A DNA stretch of 8,512 nt, taken from assembly GCA_032123435.1 (NCBI GenBank), contig JAQBFJ010000195.1, forward strand, positions 1 to 8,512. Direction: 5' to 3'. Source of the stretch: JAQBFJ01 sp032123435. Lineage in GTDB: Bacteria; Verrucomicrobiota; Kiritimatiellia; UBA8416; JAQBFJ01. A model generated the notes under the pieces. That model ran no database searches, was not told where the DNA came from, and saw only the letters and a list, made by a program, of their open reading frames with translations. The translations under genes were made by a program, and so were the position numbers. Shown piece after piece: positions 1 through 6,959 of this stretch (positions are counted from its first letter, which is position 1; the number at the start of each line of letters is the position of its first letter).

Positions 1-1
1 A

Positions 2-1906
2 GTTGTAACTATAAGCTATAATCAAGGCCGATATATTGCCGATAATATAGAATCGGTGCTGGCCCAGAATTATAAGGCCTTCGAACATATCATAGTTGAC
101 GGCGGATCGTCCGACAACACAAAGGAAATATGCGCCCAATACAAGCACGTAAAATTCATCGACGCCCCGGGTACAAACCAGACGGAAGCGCTGAACATAG
201 GCCTCAAGGAGGCCAAAGGCGAAATTATCGCGTGGCTTAATTCAGATGACTATTACGAACCAGACATATTCAGCAAAATAACCGACGTCATTAATCCGGA
301 ACGTAATATATTTGTAATAACCGGCGACGCCAAAGTAGTAGATGCAAACAAAGTGCTGTTATGGCTTATGCCCGGAAAACCTGCGCCTCCGTTCCGCCTG
401 CTGTTCCATCCAAGGTTATATCGCCTTAACGGAAGAATGTGCATGCCATGCCAACCTGCCACCTTCTTTCACCGAAAGATACTGGATGAGCTCGGCCCGC
501 TCGTCAATGACCTGCATTTCGGAATGGATTACGAGTATTGGCTCAGAATGATAACTGCCGGATATCGCTTTAAATACATACCTCAACTTTTCGCCAATTA
601 CAGGTACCACGATACATCAAAAACCGTAAAGGAAGGTTATGACCGTTTCCTGCCGGAATGGACACGCGTATCTGAAGAATACTACGGCAAACTCTCTCTA
701 TATCGTAAGATACTGACAGAAATTCATTGGGTTTTTCTTCTTCTCGAAACCTTAGTGTTCCGCATTTACAAAACCCTCACCGAGCCCCATGCATCACCAT
801 CAGCACGCCAGCAGTCGCCTGTCTTAATATATCCGCCCAACCCGCTTGTTTCTGTGATCATCCCCATGTTTAACGCCGAAAAATATATCGCCACCACAAT
901 AGAAAGCGTCCTGAACCAGACTTATCGCGACTATGAAATATTAATAGTTGATGATGGTTCAACAGACAACAGCATGAACATTCTTTCTGAATTAGGGGCC
1001 CGCCATAATGACAGAATTAAAATACTGCGACACGATGGAGGCATTAACCGTGGAGTCGCGGCCTCGCGCAACCTCGCAATAAGCAAGGCCAAAGGCGAAC
1101 TCCTGGCCTTTCTGGATGCCGATGATTTATGGTATCCAGACAAACTTTCCAAGCAAGTGGAATTCATGAAATCGCACCCGGAAATAAGATTGTCCTATTC
1201 AAGAGCAACAGTGATAAGAGAAGGAAAAGGCGCCGACTTCATGCCCGGCGAAGATGTTATAGGTAATCCACCCCCGCCCGATCCGAGAATAGTTCTGTTC
1301 CAGATTATACTCGTCCAGGTAAATTACATTTTTTCCAGTGTAATCGTTCACGCTGAAGCCATCCATGCTATCGGTGGATTTGTCGAAAATTTGCCATTCC
1401 AGTCGGAAGACCGGATAATGACAGCTATGATTGCCGCGTCGCATCCAATAGCCATGTGTGACGAAATACTGTGCGAATATCGCGCCCATGATGCCAGCTA
1501 TACCGCCAGTGTAGTAAGCAACAGACTCCCACCCGCTATCTTCTATGATATTCAGGTACGTATAATGAAATGGCTGATCCGGAATAATATTCACAAAGAC
1601 TGGGCTAAAGACATCGCGCGCCTGATTCTGCCCGTAAGTTTCGTGCGCGCCACAGCATGCACCATGAACCCACGCGTACTGGCCATAGTCTATGCCGACT
1701 TCCTGAAAAGCACTTTATACTTTCCCGTAATTCCTTTTATAATGGCAGGCCGTTTAATTTCGTTTCTATGGAAAGGGATTGTCCGTGGAAATCTTTTTTC
1801 GCGCACCACGGATCTACTCAGCAGGACAGCGTTTTACAGAAAATTATTCGGCAACAAACCTAAGATTGTTAAAACAAACATTAACGGGGAAAATAACGCG
1901 TCATGA
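2..1906 (+). CDS. Tandem two-domain family 2 glycosyltransferase, 5' partial
   Basis: Two complete GT-A fold GT2 domains lie in one chain of 634 visible residues. The frame is open from base 2 with conserved domain sequence (VVTISYNQGRYI), so the true start lies upstream; the GTG at 56 is internal. Domain 1 shows VDGGSSDNT (around residue 32), LNSDDYYEPD (around 79-88) and the acceptor-side DYEYW (176-180), and resembles WfgS-like O-antigen transferases. Domain 2 begins near residue 282 (LVSVIIPMFNAEKYI) with VDDGSTD (316-322), LDADDLWYPDK (371-381) and SEDRIM (468-473). A hydrophobic C-terminal stretch (about 558-593) may bind the membrane peripherally. Each domain keeps its metal-binding Asp motifs, so both could be active, probably transferring two sugars from nucleotide donors to a cytoplasmic lipid-linked glycan (inference). 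The stop overlaps the next start by ATGA, indicating translational coupling. Donor and acceptor sugars cannot be read from the sequence. Confidence 0.9.
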   Translation, partial: VVTISYNQGRYIADNIESVLAQNYKAFEHIIVDGGSSDNTKEICAQYKHVKFIDAPGTNQTEALNIGLKEAKGEIIAWLNSDDYYEPDIFSKITDVINPERNIFVITGDAKVVDANKVLLWLMPGKPAPPFRLLFHPRLYRLNGRMCMPCQPATFFHRKILDELGPLVNDLHFGMDYEYWLRMITAGYRFKYIPQLFANYRYHDTSKTVKEGYDRFLPEWTRVSEEYYGKLSLYRKILTEIHWVFLLLETLVFRIYKTLTEPHASPSARQQSPVLIYPPNPLVSVIIPMFNAEKYIATTIESVLNQTYRDYEILIVDDGSTDNSMNILSELGARHNDRIKILRHDGGINRGVAASRNLAISKAKGELLAFLDADDLWYPDKLSKQVEFMKSHPEIRLSYSRATVIREGKGADFMPGEDVIGNPPPPDPRIVLFQIILVQVNYIFSSVIVHAEAIHAIGGFVENLPFQSEDRIMTAMIAASHPIAMCDEILCEYRAHDASYTASVVSNRLPPAIFYDIQVRIMKWLIRNNIHKDWAKDIARLILPVSFVRATACTMNPRVLAIVYADFLKSTLYFPVIPFIMAGRLISFLWKGIVRGNLFSRTTDLLSRTAFYRKLFGNKPKIVKTNINGENNAS

Positions 1907-3120
1907 AAATAGCAGTATGGCATAATTTGCCAAGCGGCGGCGCCAAGCGGGCGCTTTACAATCAGGTAAAAGAACTGCTTGCGCGCGGACATGAAATAGA
2001 GTGCTGGACACCAATCAGCAGTGTCCGCTCATACCTGCCACTTGAAGATCTCGTGCCTGTTCATGTCATTAACTATCCGCCGCCTTTTTCAATTATACAC
2101 AAATATATGCCCAAACTGCTGGATCTCTTCCAGAAAGGCTTCTGCAGTGTAATATCGCTTAAATCTATTTCACGCAGATGCGCCAGTCAGATAAATAACA
2201 GCCATTTCGACGTTCTTTATTCCGCAAACTGCCGATACCAAGCCGTTCCGCCAATAGCAAGATACATAAAAATACCTTCAGTCCTATATTCACAGGAACC
2301 ATATCGCCGCTTCTACGAACCAAGGCTATGCGATCCATGGTTGAAGAGTGACGACCCGCGCAACCCTGTCCCTAAGACAGTAAAACCAATTTATCATAAG
2401 GTAAAACGAATGAAGGAAGAACAACTGAACGCCAGAGCGTTCAACAAAGTTCTGGTAAACTCAAATTACAGCAAAAATAAGATCAATAAAGCCTACGGGG
2501 TAACTCCTGAAGTATGCTACCTCGGCGTTGACACCAATATATTCAGGAATACAGGATCACCCCGTGAAAACTTCATTCTGGGCGTGGGATCAATACAACC
2601 TCACAAGAGGATCGATCTGGCCATAAAAAGCGTTTCTCTTCTTAACGGAAAGAAATATCCACTGGTCTGGATCGGCAATCTTTCGTCCGGATCCTATGTG
2701 CGATACCTCAAGAAACTGGCACGATCACTCAGCGTTGATTTTCAACTGAAAATAATGGTGTCCGATCGTGAGTTAATAGACTATATGAACCGTGCGCTGA
2801 TAATGATCAATACCGCTAAATTCGAACCATTCGGATTGGCCCTGCTCGAAGCAAATGCCTGCGGCGCCCCTGCTGTTGCCGTCGCTGAAGGCGGTGTCCG
2901 TGAGACCATCAAGCCGGGCATAAACGGACTTCTGGTCGAATCAACCGATCCCATTGAAATCGCTAATACAATGCAAGGACTGTTTGATGATCAACATTTC
3001 CTTGATGAAATAACGCGCAAATCACCATTGTACGTCCAGGAAAACTGGTCTTGGACAAAAAGCGTTGATCAATTGGAAAAAAATCTGCAGGAGATAGCCT
3101 CTTCCAATTTTATCCTGTAA
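1903..3120 (+). CDS. GT4-type (GT-B fold) glycosyltransferase
   Basis: The protein has 405 residues, normal for family 4 retaining glycosyltransferases. The N-terminal Rossmann-like half opens with MKIAVWHNLPSGGAKRALYN, with the Gly-Gly loop near residues 12-13. The C-terminal nucleotide-sugar half contains FILGVGSIQPHKR (224-236), the EX7E motif EPFGLALLE (E308 and E316) and the donor-site pattern GGVRETIKPGINGLLV (330-345). There is no membrane segment or signal peptide, so it is cytoplasmic. The ATG at 1903 is chosen because it overlaps the previous stop (ATGA) and a purine-rich GGGGA lies about 12 bases upstream. It is probably co-transcribed and translationally coupled with the tandem GT2 gene, adding another sugar to the same glycan (inference). 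VNSNYSK (185-191) is typical of the linker before the second domain. The family call is firm; the substrate is unknown. Confidence 0.92.
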   Translation: MKIAVWHNLPSGGAKRALYNQVKELLARGHEIECWTPISSVRSYLPLEDLVPVHVINYPPPFSIIHKYMPKLLDLFQKGFCSVISLKSISRRCASQINNSHFDVLYSANCRYQAVPPIARYIKIPSVLYSQEPYRRFYEPRLCDPWLKSDDPRNPVPKTVKPIYHKVKRMKEEQLNARAFNKVLVNSNYSKNKINKAYGVTPEVCYLGVDTNIFRNTGSPRENFILGVGSIQPHKRIDLAIKSVSLLNGKKYPLVWIGNLSSGSYVRYLKKLARSLSVDFQLKIMVSDRELIDYMNRALIMINTAKFEPFGLALLEANACGAPAVAVAEGGVRETIKPGINGLLVESTDPIEIANTMQGLFDDQHFLDEITRKSPLYVQENWSWTKSVDQLEKNLQEIASSNFIL

Positions 3121-3149
3121 TCTTGTCTAAAAAAACTCTCCTCTGCCGA

Positions 3150-4076
3150 TCACATACGCCGTAAATGCCGGGTAATATTGCTTAACATGCGACGATTACA
3201 GGCAATACTATCACCCAGAAAACCCAGCATTACGAAAAGCAGGCCTGAAATCAATAAGAGAGAGAAGAACGCTAACGCCACGAAACTGCGCCCATCGTAA
3301 ACAAGCCTGTCGAACAGATAATACGCCCCTGAAATCATACCCAGGCAAATGGAAAAGACACCAAGTCGCGCGAATGTCTTGAGCGACTCATATCTTATGT
3401 AGATACGAACCATGTCCGCCGTACACTGTGTCACATATTGAAAAATAGACGTCATAAGCCGCGAGTCCCTGACTTTATGATTGGTTTCTATCGCTACCTG
3501 CGCGATGGGCTCCCGTTCCTTGCCAAGCGCGATGATTGTTTCCAATGTATGCGTGTAATCGGTAACAAGATCAAGTCGAGTAGCCGCATCACGTGAAAAC
3601 GCGCGGAACCCGCTCGTCACGTCGCGCACAGCCGTTCCCGACAACCTGCGAACAATCCAGCTCCCCAGAAGCTGAAGCATCTTTTTCCGGAATGAAAAAT
3701 GATGAATGGTGGCCACATCGCGCACCCCTATTACAAAATCCGCCTCCTTGTTCAAAATCGGCTCAACTAATCGCTTGATGTCAGAGCCTTTATATTGACC
3801 ATCACCATCAGTGTTTACGATTATGTCCGCACCAAGCTTTAACGATTCCTCCATGCCGACTCTGAAGGCATGCGCCAACCCGCGATTAGTGGACAATGAA
3901 ACAACATGATTAACACCATTCTCAAGCGCCGTTTCCACGGTTCTGTCAGAAGAACCATCATCAATAATTAACGTCTCTATTATATCTATCCCCTGTATAC
4001 GCCTGGGTAAATCCCTGAGCATATCGGCAATAAAATGCTCCTCATTGAGACACGGTATCTGAATAATAAGTTTCAT
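3150..4076 (-). CDS. Family 2 glycosyltransferase with C-terminal membrane helices (polyprenyl-phosphate sugar synthase-like)
   Basis: The 308-residue protein has an N-terminal GT2 domain with IIDDGSSD (37-44), the metal-binding NTDGDGQY (88-95) and DVTSGFRAF (152-160), a pattern shared with the DPM1/DPG-synthase branch. Two hydrophobic stretches follow, at about 236-255 and 265-288, ending in a basic tail (NITRHLRRM). Family members with this layout transfer a hexose from a nucleotide sugar to undecaprenyl or dolichyl phosphate on the cytoplasmic face of the membrane, so a lipid-carrier charging role is likely but inferred. The start is supported by a minus-strand GGGAAGG at 4083-4089, six bases before the ATG. 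The gene converges with the upstream GT4 gene (29-base gap) and diverges from the next one, so it has its own promoter. Related members without synthase activity act as GtrB-like or direct transferases, so the exact reaction is open. Confidence 0.88.
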   Translation of the reverse strand: MKLIIQIPCLNEEHFIADMLRDLPRRIQGIDIIETLIIDDGSSDRTVETALENGVNHVVSLSTNRGLAHAFRVGMEESLKLGADIIVNTDGDGQYKGSDIKRLVEPILNKEADFVIGVRDVATIHHFSFRKKMLQLLGSWIVRRLSGTAVRDVTSGFRAFSRDAATRLDLVTDYTHTLETIIALGKEREPIAQVAIETNHKVRDSRLMTSIFQYVTQCTADMVRIYIRYESLKTFARLGVFSICLGMISGAYYLFDRLVYDGRSFVALAFFSLLLISGLLFVMLGFLGDSIACNRRMLSNITRHLRRM

Positions 4077-4212
4077 TTATAACCTTCCCAACACTTCCTT
4101 GCCCCCATATTACGCCAATATCCACACAATATTAAGACTAGAATAGGCGATATATCATGCTATTATCGATACAAAAGTTTAAATATTAACTGATCAGGAA
4201 TCAACGAAAATA
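4077..4212. promoter_or_regulatory. Divergent AT-rich promoter region between two glycosyltransferase genes
   Basis: This 136-base spacer separates genes transcribed away from each other, so at least two promoters are expected inside it. On the minus strand TTAATA followed after 17 bases by TAATAT (roughly 4104-4132) is a weak sigma70-like candidate, four of six matches in each box. On the plus strand TATTAT at 4161-4166 is a possible -10 without a convincing -35. An 8-base palindrome GATATATC lies at 4149-4156. The plus-strand gene has AGGAA at 4196-4200, twelve bases before its ATG, which is a rather long spacing. The position is the real evidence; the individual boxes are uncertain because AT-rich DNA yields such matches by chance. 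Confidence 0.4.
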
Positions 4213-5346
4213 ATGAATGGAACCCAGTCCAGTAAGCATATTACGTTCATAGGCCCAACATACCCGTACAAAGGCGGCATATCACAGTATGCCACCTTAT
4301 TCTTCGAGAATCTCAAAAAACACATGCCGGCAGAAATGCATACCTATAAAAGCCTCTATCCGGCATGGTTGTTCACCGGCAAGAGCGAGCCGGATCCAAG
4401 CAGTCAAACAATGGCCGTGCCCGACGCAATACGCGATCTTGAATTTCTTAATCCATTAAGCTTCTATATCCTTGGCAGAAAATTGAGACGTAAAACAACT
4501 CACGTCGTCGCCGCATGGTGGACAATCGCCTGGATGCCGCATCTCTGGCTCCTGCTAAAAGGTCTGAATCAACAAGTTCCTGTTATCTTCTGGTGCCTGA
4601 ACACCATGGACCATGAAGCCAGTCCGTTAAAATATAAACTAACCCGATTCCTGCTTTCCAGGACAAACCTTTTCCTGGCCGACAATGATCAGGATCGACA
4701 ACGCTTACTGGAATTAGTGCCGGACGCGAGGGTTGCAGTAGCACCTCTGCCAATCCTGACATCACCGGCTATAACAGAATCACAGAGCGCTCCGCCGCTT
4801 TCTCCCAGAAAGGATCCGAACACCAAGCGCATATTATTCTTCGGATTTGTTCGTCCCTACAAGGGTGTTATGGATCTCGTACGCGCATTGCCGGCGATCC
4901 TGAAAACATGTCCTGTTGAACTTATAATAGCAGGCGAGTTCTGGCTCGACAGCAAAACCGAAATTATATCTGAAATCAACCGTCTTCAACTGACAGATCA
5001 CGTAACGATACTAGACCGATATATCGCTAACGAAGAAATCAAACCGCTCTATCGCGAGTGTGATCTTATTGTAATGCCTTACCGGCAAGCGGCGGGAAGC
5101 GGAATAGTCAATCTTGCCATAGAACTGGAACGGCCGCTTGTAGTCACAAATGTTGGAACACTGCCCGACAACATAATCCCCGGAAAAACAGGCCTTATCG
5201 CGGAGCCGGAGAACCCAGACAACCTTGCCGAAACAATAATCAGAGCGTTGAATACCGACTTCTCTCAACAGGATCTTGCCGAAGCCCATGCAAAACGCAC
5301 TTCTGACTGGCCCAGATTTATCTCCGCCCTGGAAACACTTTTTTAA
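4213..5346 (+). CDS. GT4-like (GT-B fold) glycosyltransferase with non-canonical EX7E region
   Basis: The protein has 377 residues and no signal peptide or clear membrane helix. The N-terminus has the glycine-rich loop PTYPYKGGISQYA (15-27). The C-terminal domain starts near residue 205 with RILFFGFVRPYKGV (206-219), followed by ELIIAGEFW and the donor-site block YRQAAGSGIVNLAIE (290-304) and VVTNVGTLPDNIIPGKTGLIA. In classical GT4 enzymes the donor block reads E-x7-E. Here the second Glu is kept (E304) and the first position is Ser296, a form I recognise from a GT4 subgroup with a Y-R-x-A-x-x-S-G pattern, so this is probably not a defect. It likely transfers a sugar in the same cytoplasmic glycan pathway (inference). 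The ATG at 4213 follows AGGAA with 12-base spacing. It is transcribed separately from the first plus-strand pair and converges with the fucosidase. Confidence 0.88.
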   Translation: MNGTQSSKHITFIGPTYPYKGGISQYATLFFENLKKHMPAEMHTYKSLYPAWLFTGKSEPDPSSQTMAVPDAIRDLEFLNPLSFYILGRKLRRKTTHVVAAWWTIAWMPHLWLLLKGLNQQVPVIFWCLNTMDHEASPLKYKLTRFLLSRTNLFLADNDQDRQRLLELVPDARVAVAPLPILTSPAITESQSAPPLSPRKDPNTKRILFFGFVRPYKGVMDLVRALPAILKTCPVELIIAGEFWLDSKTEIISEINRLQLTDHVTILDRYIANEEIKPLYRECDLIVMPYRQAAGSGIVNLAIELERPLVVTNVGTLPDNIIPGKTGLIAEPENPDNLAETIIRALNTDFSQQDLAEAHAKRTSDWPRFISALETLF

Positions 5347-5347
5347 A

Positions 5348-5370
5348 GCCCGACAACAGCATCAGTCGGC
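5348..5370 (-). terminator. Weak inverted repeat between convergent genes, possible terminator
   Basis: The arms GCCCGAC (5348-5354) and GTCGGC (5365-5370) pair with one bulged C and a 10-base loop, inside the 15-base gap and the last codons of the fucosidase gene. Read on the minus strand the stem is followed by only TTT before an A-run, and on the plus strand no T-run follows. It could slow either convergent transcript, but a canonical T-tract is missing, so this is a tentative call. Confidence 0.3.
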
Positions 5371-6630
5371 AATAGTCAATGCGGGCGTCTCCGTCCAGTT
5401 CTTATGCACGGGCGGCTTGGCAAACTCCATTACAATGACCGTATATCCAATCAATTTGTCCGGGCTTGTCACCGGCATGTTCCTTAGAATAATACGGTTT
5501 CCTTTTTGCGTGAACGCGATCCTTTTCCCACCAACAAGGAATTTAACTGAATTCAACTTCGTCTGAACTCCACCCAGAGTAATCTCACGACCCGGCCAAT
5601 TGCGGCACCAGAAGTACAACTTCCTGCCTTTCCGTGAAAAATTGCCGGTCGTAGCGCCCCATCCAATCTCGTTTCTATCCAGTTTTCCGTATACGGCTTC
5701 GCCATTCAGTTTAAGCCATTTACCAACTTTCGTGAGCGGAACGATCGCGTCCTTCGGTACATCACCTTTTGGTGACGGGCCAATATTCAGGAGCAGATTC
5801 CCTAATCCGGCGGAAGCGGTGTTTAACATCTTAAGAATTGCCCGCGGTGTATGCGCGTCCGGAGCAGCAGAAGGCATATAACCCCATGATGTGTCGTTGA
5901 ATGTCATGCAAGCTTCCCAGCCTCTGCCGGATTTGGCGGCCTTCACTTCTCCTTCCGGCGTGGAAAAATCCTCATCCAGTTTCGCGCGATCGTTTATCAG
6001 AATGTGTGGTTGAAGTTCCCGAACCATCTGGTTCATGGCAAGCGAATCCCATCCTTCATGATGTTGAAAAGGCATGGCCACATCATACCAGAGAATATCT
6101 ATTTTCCCATAATTAGTCATTAATTCATGCACGCATCCATGCGTGAAATCAAGAAAACGTTCACGAGCCGCTGGATCATAGGCCGAAACAGCGCCATCCG
6201 GATGATGCCAATCCATGAGCGAATAATAGAAACCTATTTTCAATACAAATTCGCGACATGCCTCAACATATTCCTTCACCAGATCACGGCCACAAGCGGT
6301 CATGGAATTAAAATCCGTCTGCTTGCTGTCCCATAAACAAAATCCCTCATGATGCTTTGTTGTCATCACCATGTATTTCATGCCGGCAGCCTTTGCCAGC
6401 TTAGCCCATTCGCGGGCGGGACGCGGCTTGGGCTTGAACTTCTTGATCATCTTCTCGTATTCCTTCATCGGAATAGCTTCTATGGCATGCGCCCATTCAT
6501 TACGTCCTATGAACGCGTACAACCCCCAATGAACAAACATTCCAAAACGTGCTTCACTCCACCATTTCATGCGCTTGCTTCTTGTTTTTTCGACAGACAA
6601 TTCATATTCTTTCTTTCCCATCAGATTCAT
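5362..6630 (-). CDS. GH29 alpha-L-fucosidase, no signal peptide
   Basis: The 422-residue protein matches glycoside hydrolase family 29 along its length: ARFGMFVHWGLYAF (27-40), TKHHEGFCLWDS (91-102), FYYSLMDWHHPD (134-145), DILWYD (178-183), WEACMTFN with SWGY (238-251) and LLLNIGPSPKG (279-289), then a beta-rich C-terminal part. Family knowledge places the catalytic nucleophile at the Asp of the WYD/WFD motif, here D183. The usual following Gly is Val. The acid/base Glu cannot be fixed by eye (E226, E228 and E239 are candidates). The enzyme removes terminal alpha-L-fucose. The N-terminus is charged (MNLMGKKEYELSVEKTR) with no hydrophobic core, so it appears cytoplasmic, whereas many bacterial GH29 enzymes are exported. 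The start is fixed by AGGAGG five bases upstream; the internal ATG three codons later is spaced worse. It may process imported fuco-oligosaccharides; a link to the neighbouring glycan cluster is unproven. Confidence 0.93.
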   Translation of the reverse strand: MNLMGKKEYELSVEKTRSKRMKWWSEARFGMFVHWGLYAFIGRNEWAHAIEAIPMKEYEKMIKKFKPKPRPAREWAKLAKAAGMKYMVMTTKHHEGFCLWDSKQTDFNSMTACGRDLVKEYVEACREFVLKIGFYYSLMDWHHPDGAVSAYDPAARERFLDFTHGCVHELMTNYGKIDILWYDVAMPFQHHEGWDSLAMNQMVRELQPHILINDRAKLDEDFSTPEGEVKAAKSGRGWEACMTFNDTSWGYMPSAAPDAHTPRAILKMLNTASAGLGNLLLNIGPSPKGDVPKDAIVPLTKVGKWLKLNGEAVYGKLDRNEIGWGATTGNFSRKGRKLYFWCRNWPGREITLGGVQTKLNSVKFLVGGKRIAFTQKGNRIILRNMPVTSPDKLIGYTVIVMEFAKPPVHKNWTETPALTIAD

Positions 6631-6635
6631 GTTTG

Positions 6636-6641
6636 CCTCCT
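6636..6641 (-). promoter_or_regulatory. Strong Shine-Dalgarno of the fucosidase gene, pairable with an upstream anti-SD
   Basis: AGGAGG on the minus strand lies five bases before the ATG at 6628-6630, the strongest ribosome binding site in the window, and it selects this start over the ATG three codons later. Its neighbourhood GGAGGC (6635-6640) is perfectly complementary to GCCTCC at 6723-6728, about 80 bases upstream on the same strand. If that segment is transcribed, the leader could mask the site. The site itself is well supported; the masking is inference. Confidence 0.75.
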
Positions 6642-6712
6642 GTTTTAAAGCTTACCTTTTAGTTAAATCTATCCATTCATTAAACACCGAAACCAATTAT
6701 CGCCATAGGTTA

Positions 6713-6796
6713 CACTGCGGTTGGAGGCTTACAAGCTTTATCTTTGAAAACCTTATCTCATTGAAATATATGGCTTTCCGCAACCTGTCCGCAGTG
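6713..6796. repeat. Perfect 8-base inverted repeat, 68-base spacing
   Basis: CACTGCGG at 6713-6720 is exactly complementary to CCGCAGTG at 6789-6796. The pair crosses the GCCTCC/GGAGGC pair (6723-6728 with 6635-6640), and its right arm overlaps the stem at 6778-6814, so the three pairings compete or would form a pseudoknot. A single 8-base match in a 400-base spacer can arise by chance, so functional meaning is uncertain. Confidence 0.4.
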
Positions 6797-6923
6797 CTAC
6801 AGCGTTGCAGGCGGGCCCAACCCCATCACATTCCGTTTTCACCAAGGCTACGGCATATCGGCCTATAGGGCCAGGCATGCTCCGTTTTTTAGACCCAAAA
6901 CAATCCTCAGAAACAAACCCCAT
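6753..6923 (-). CDS. Possible 56-residue ORF upstream of the fucosidase gene
   Basis: An ATG at 6921-6923 on the minus strand opens a 56-residue frame ending in TAA at 6753-6755, 122 bases before the fucosidase start. AAGGA sits about four bases upstream of the ATG, and TTAAAA-17-TATAGA-like boxes precede it. The product has no membrane segment; it has four Cys, a basic patch (SKKRS, 11-15) and a Gly/Ala/Val-rich middle (GRYAVALVKTECDGVGPACN, 21-40). I do not recognise a domain. It could be a leader peptide for the fucosidase transcript, an unannotated small protein, or simply an open frame through a GC-rich repeat. The overlapping inverted repeats argue for caution. Confidence 0.3.
   Translation of the reverse strand: MGFVSEDCFGSKKRSMPGPIGRYAVALVKTECDGVGPACNAVALRTGCGKPYISMR
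6778..6814. other. Imperfect stem-loop in the GC-rich island
   Basis: CCG (6778-6780), CCTG (6784-6787) and CGC (6790-6792) can pair with CGG (6812-6814), CAGG (6808-6811) and GCG (6802-6804), leaving a three-base bulge, a small internal loop and a 9-base terminal loop. Ten pairs are mostly G-C. It can form on either strand and overlaps the right arm of the 8-base inverted repeat. No known RNA family is recognised. Confidence 0.35.
6851..6890 (+). terminator. Hairpin followed by T6, terminator-like on the plus strand
   Basis: CGGCAT (6851-6856) pairs with ATG and CCG (6877-6879, 6882-6884) across a two-base bulge, and GGCC (6860-6863) pairs with GGCC (6869-6872) around a five-base TATAG loop. 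Six T residues follow at once (6885-6890). The shape fits an intrinsic terminator reading rightward, yet no plus-strand gene lies upstream within the spacer. It could end a small RNA, protect the downstream pair from readthrough, or belong to a repeat. The internal loop (3 against 4 bases) weakens the stem. Confidence 0.35.
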
Positions 6924-6930
6924 TGTTTCC

Positions 6931-6959
6931 TTGCGTTTCTATATTTATTTACATATAAG
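6931..6959 (+). promoter_or_regulatory. Candidate sigma70-type promoter for the 170-residue protein gene pair
   Basis: TTGCGT (6931-6936) and TATAAG (6954-6959) are separated by exactly 17 bases; the -10 matches five of six consensus positions and the -35 three of six. Transcription would start near 6966, giving a leader of about 60 bases before the ATG at 7027. It lies just beyond the T6 hairpin, which suits an independent transcription unit. The match is by eye in AT-rich DNA. Confidence 0.4.

Noticed and set aside
56..58. GTG as start of the first glycosyltransferase
   Set aside because: The frame upstream to base 2 encodes the conserved first strand and loop of the GT2 domain, so the gene starts outside the window.
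1199..1594. 131-codon minus-strand open frame
   Set aside because: It is antisense to the second GT2 domain, whose conserved motifs fix the true frame.
3121..3149. A-run between convergent genes, considered as a minus-strand terminator
   Set aside because: Seven Ts follow the GT2 stop on the minus strand, but I could not find a stable stem directly before them.
6569..6868. 99-codon plus-strand open frame across the fucosidase start and the spacer
   Set aside because: Its first part is antisense to fucosidase coding sequence and the rest crosses the structured island; no ribosome binding site or domain supports it.
6778..6890. tRNA or integron attC site in the GC-rich island
   Set aside because: There is no T-loop consensus or acceptor stem for a tRNA, and no properly spaced GTTRRRY/RYYYAAC core pair for attC.
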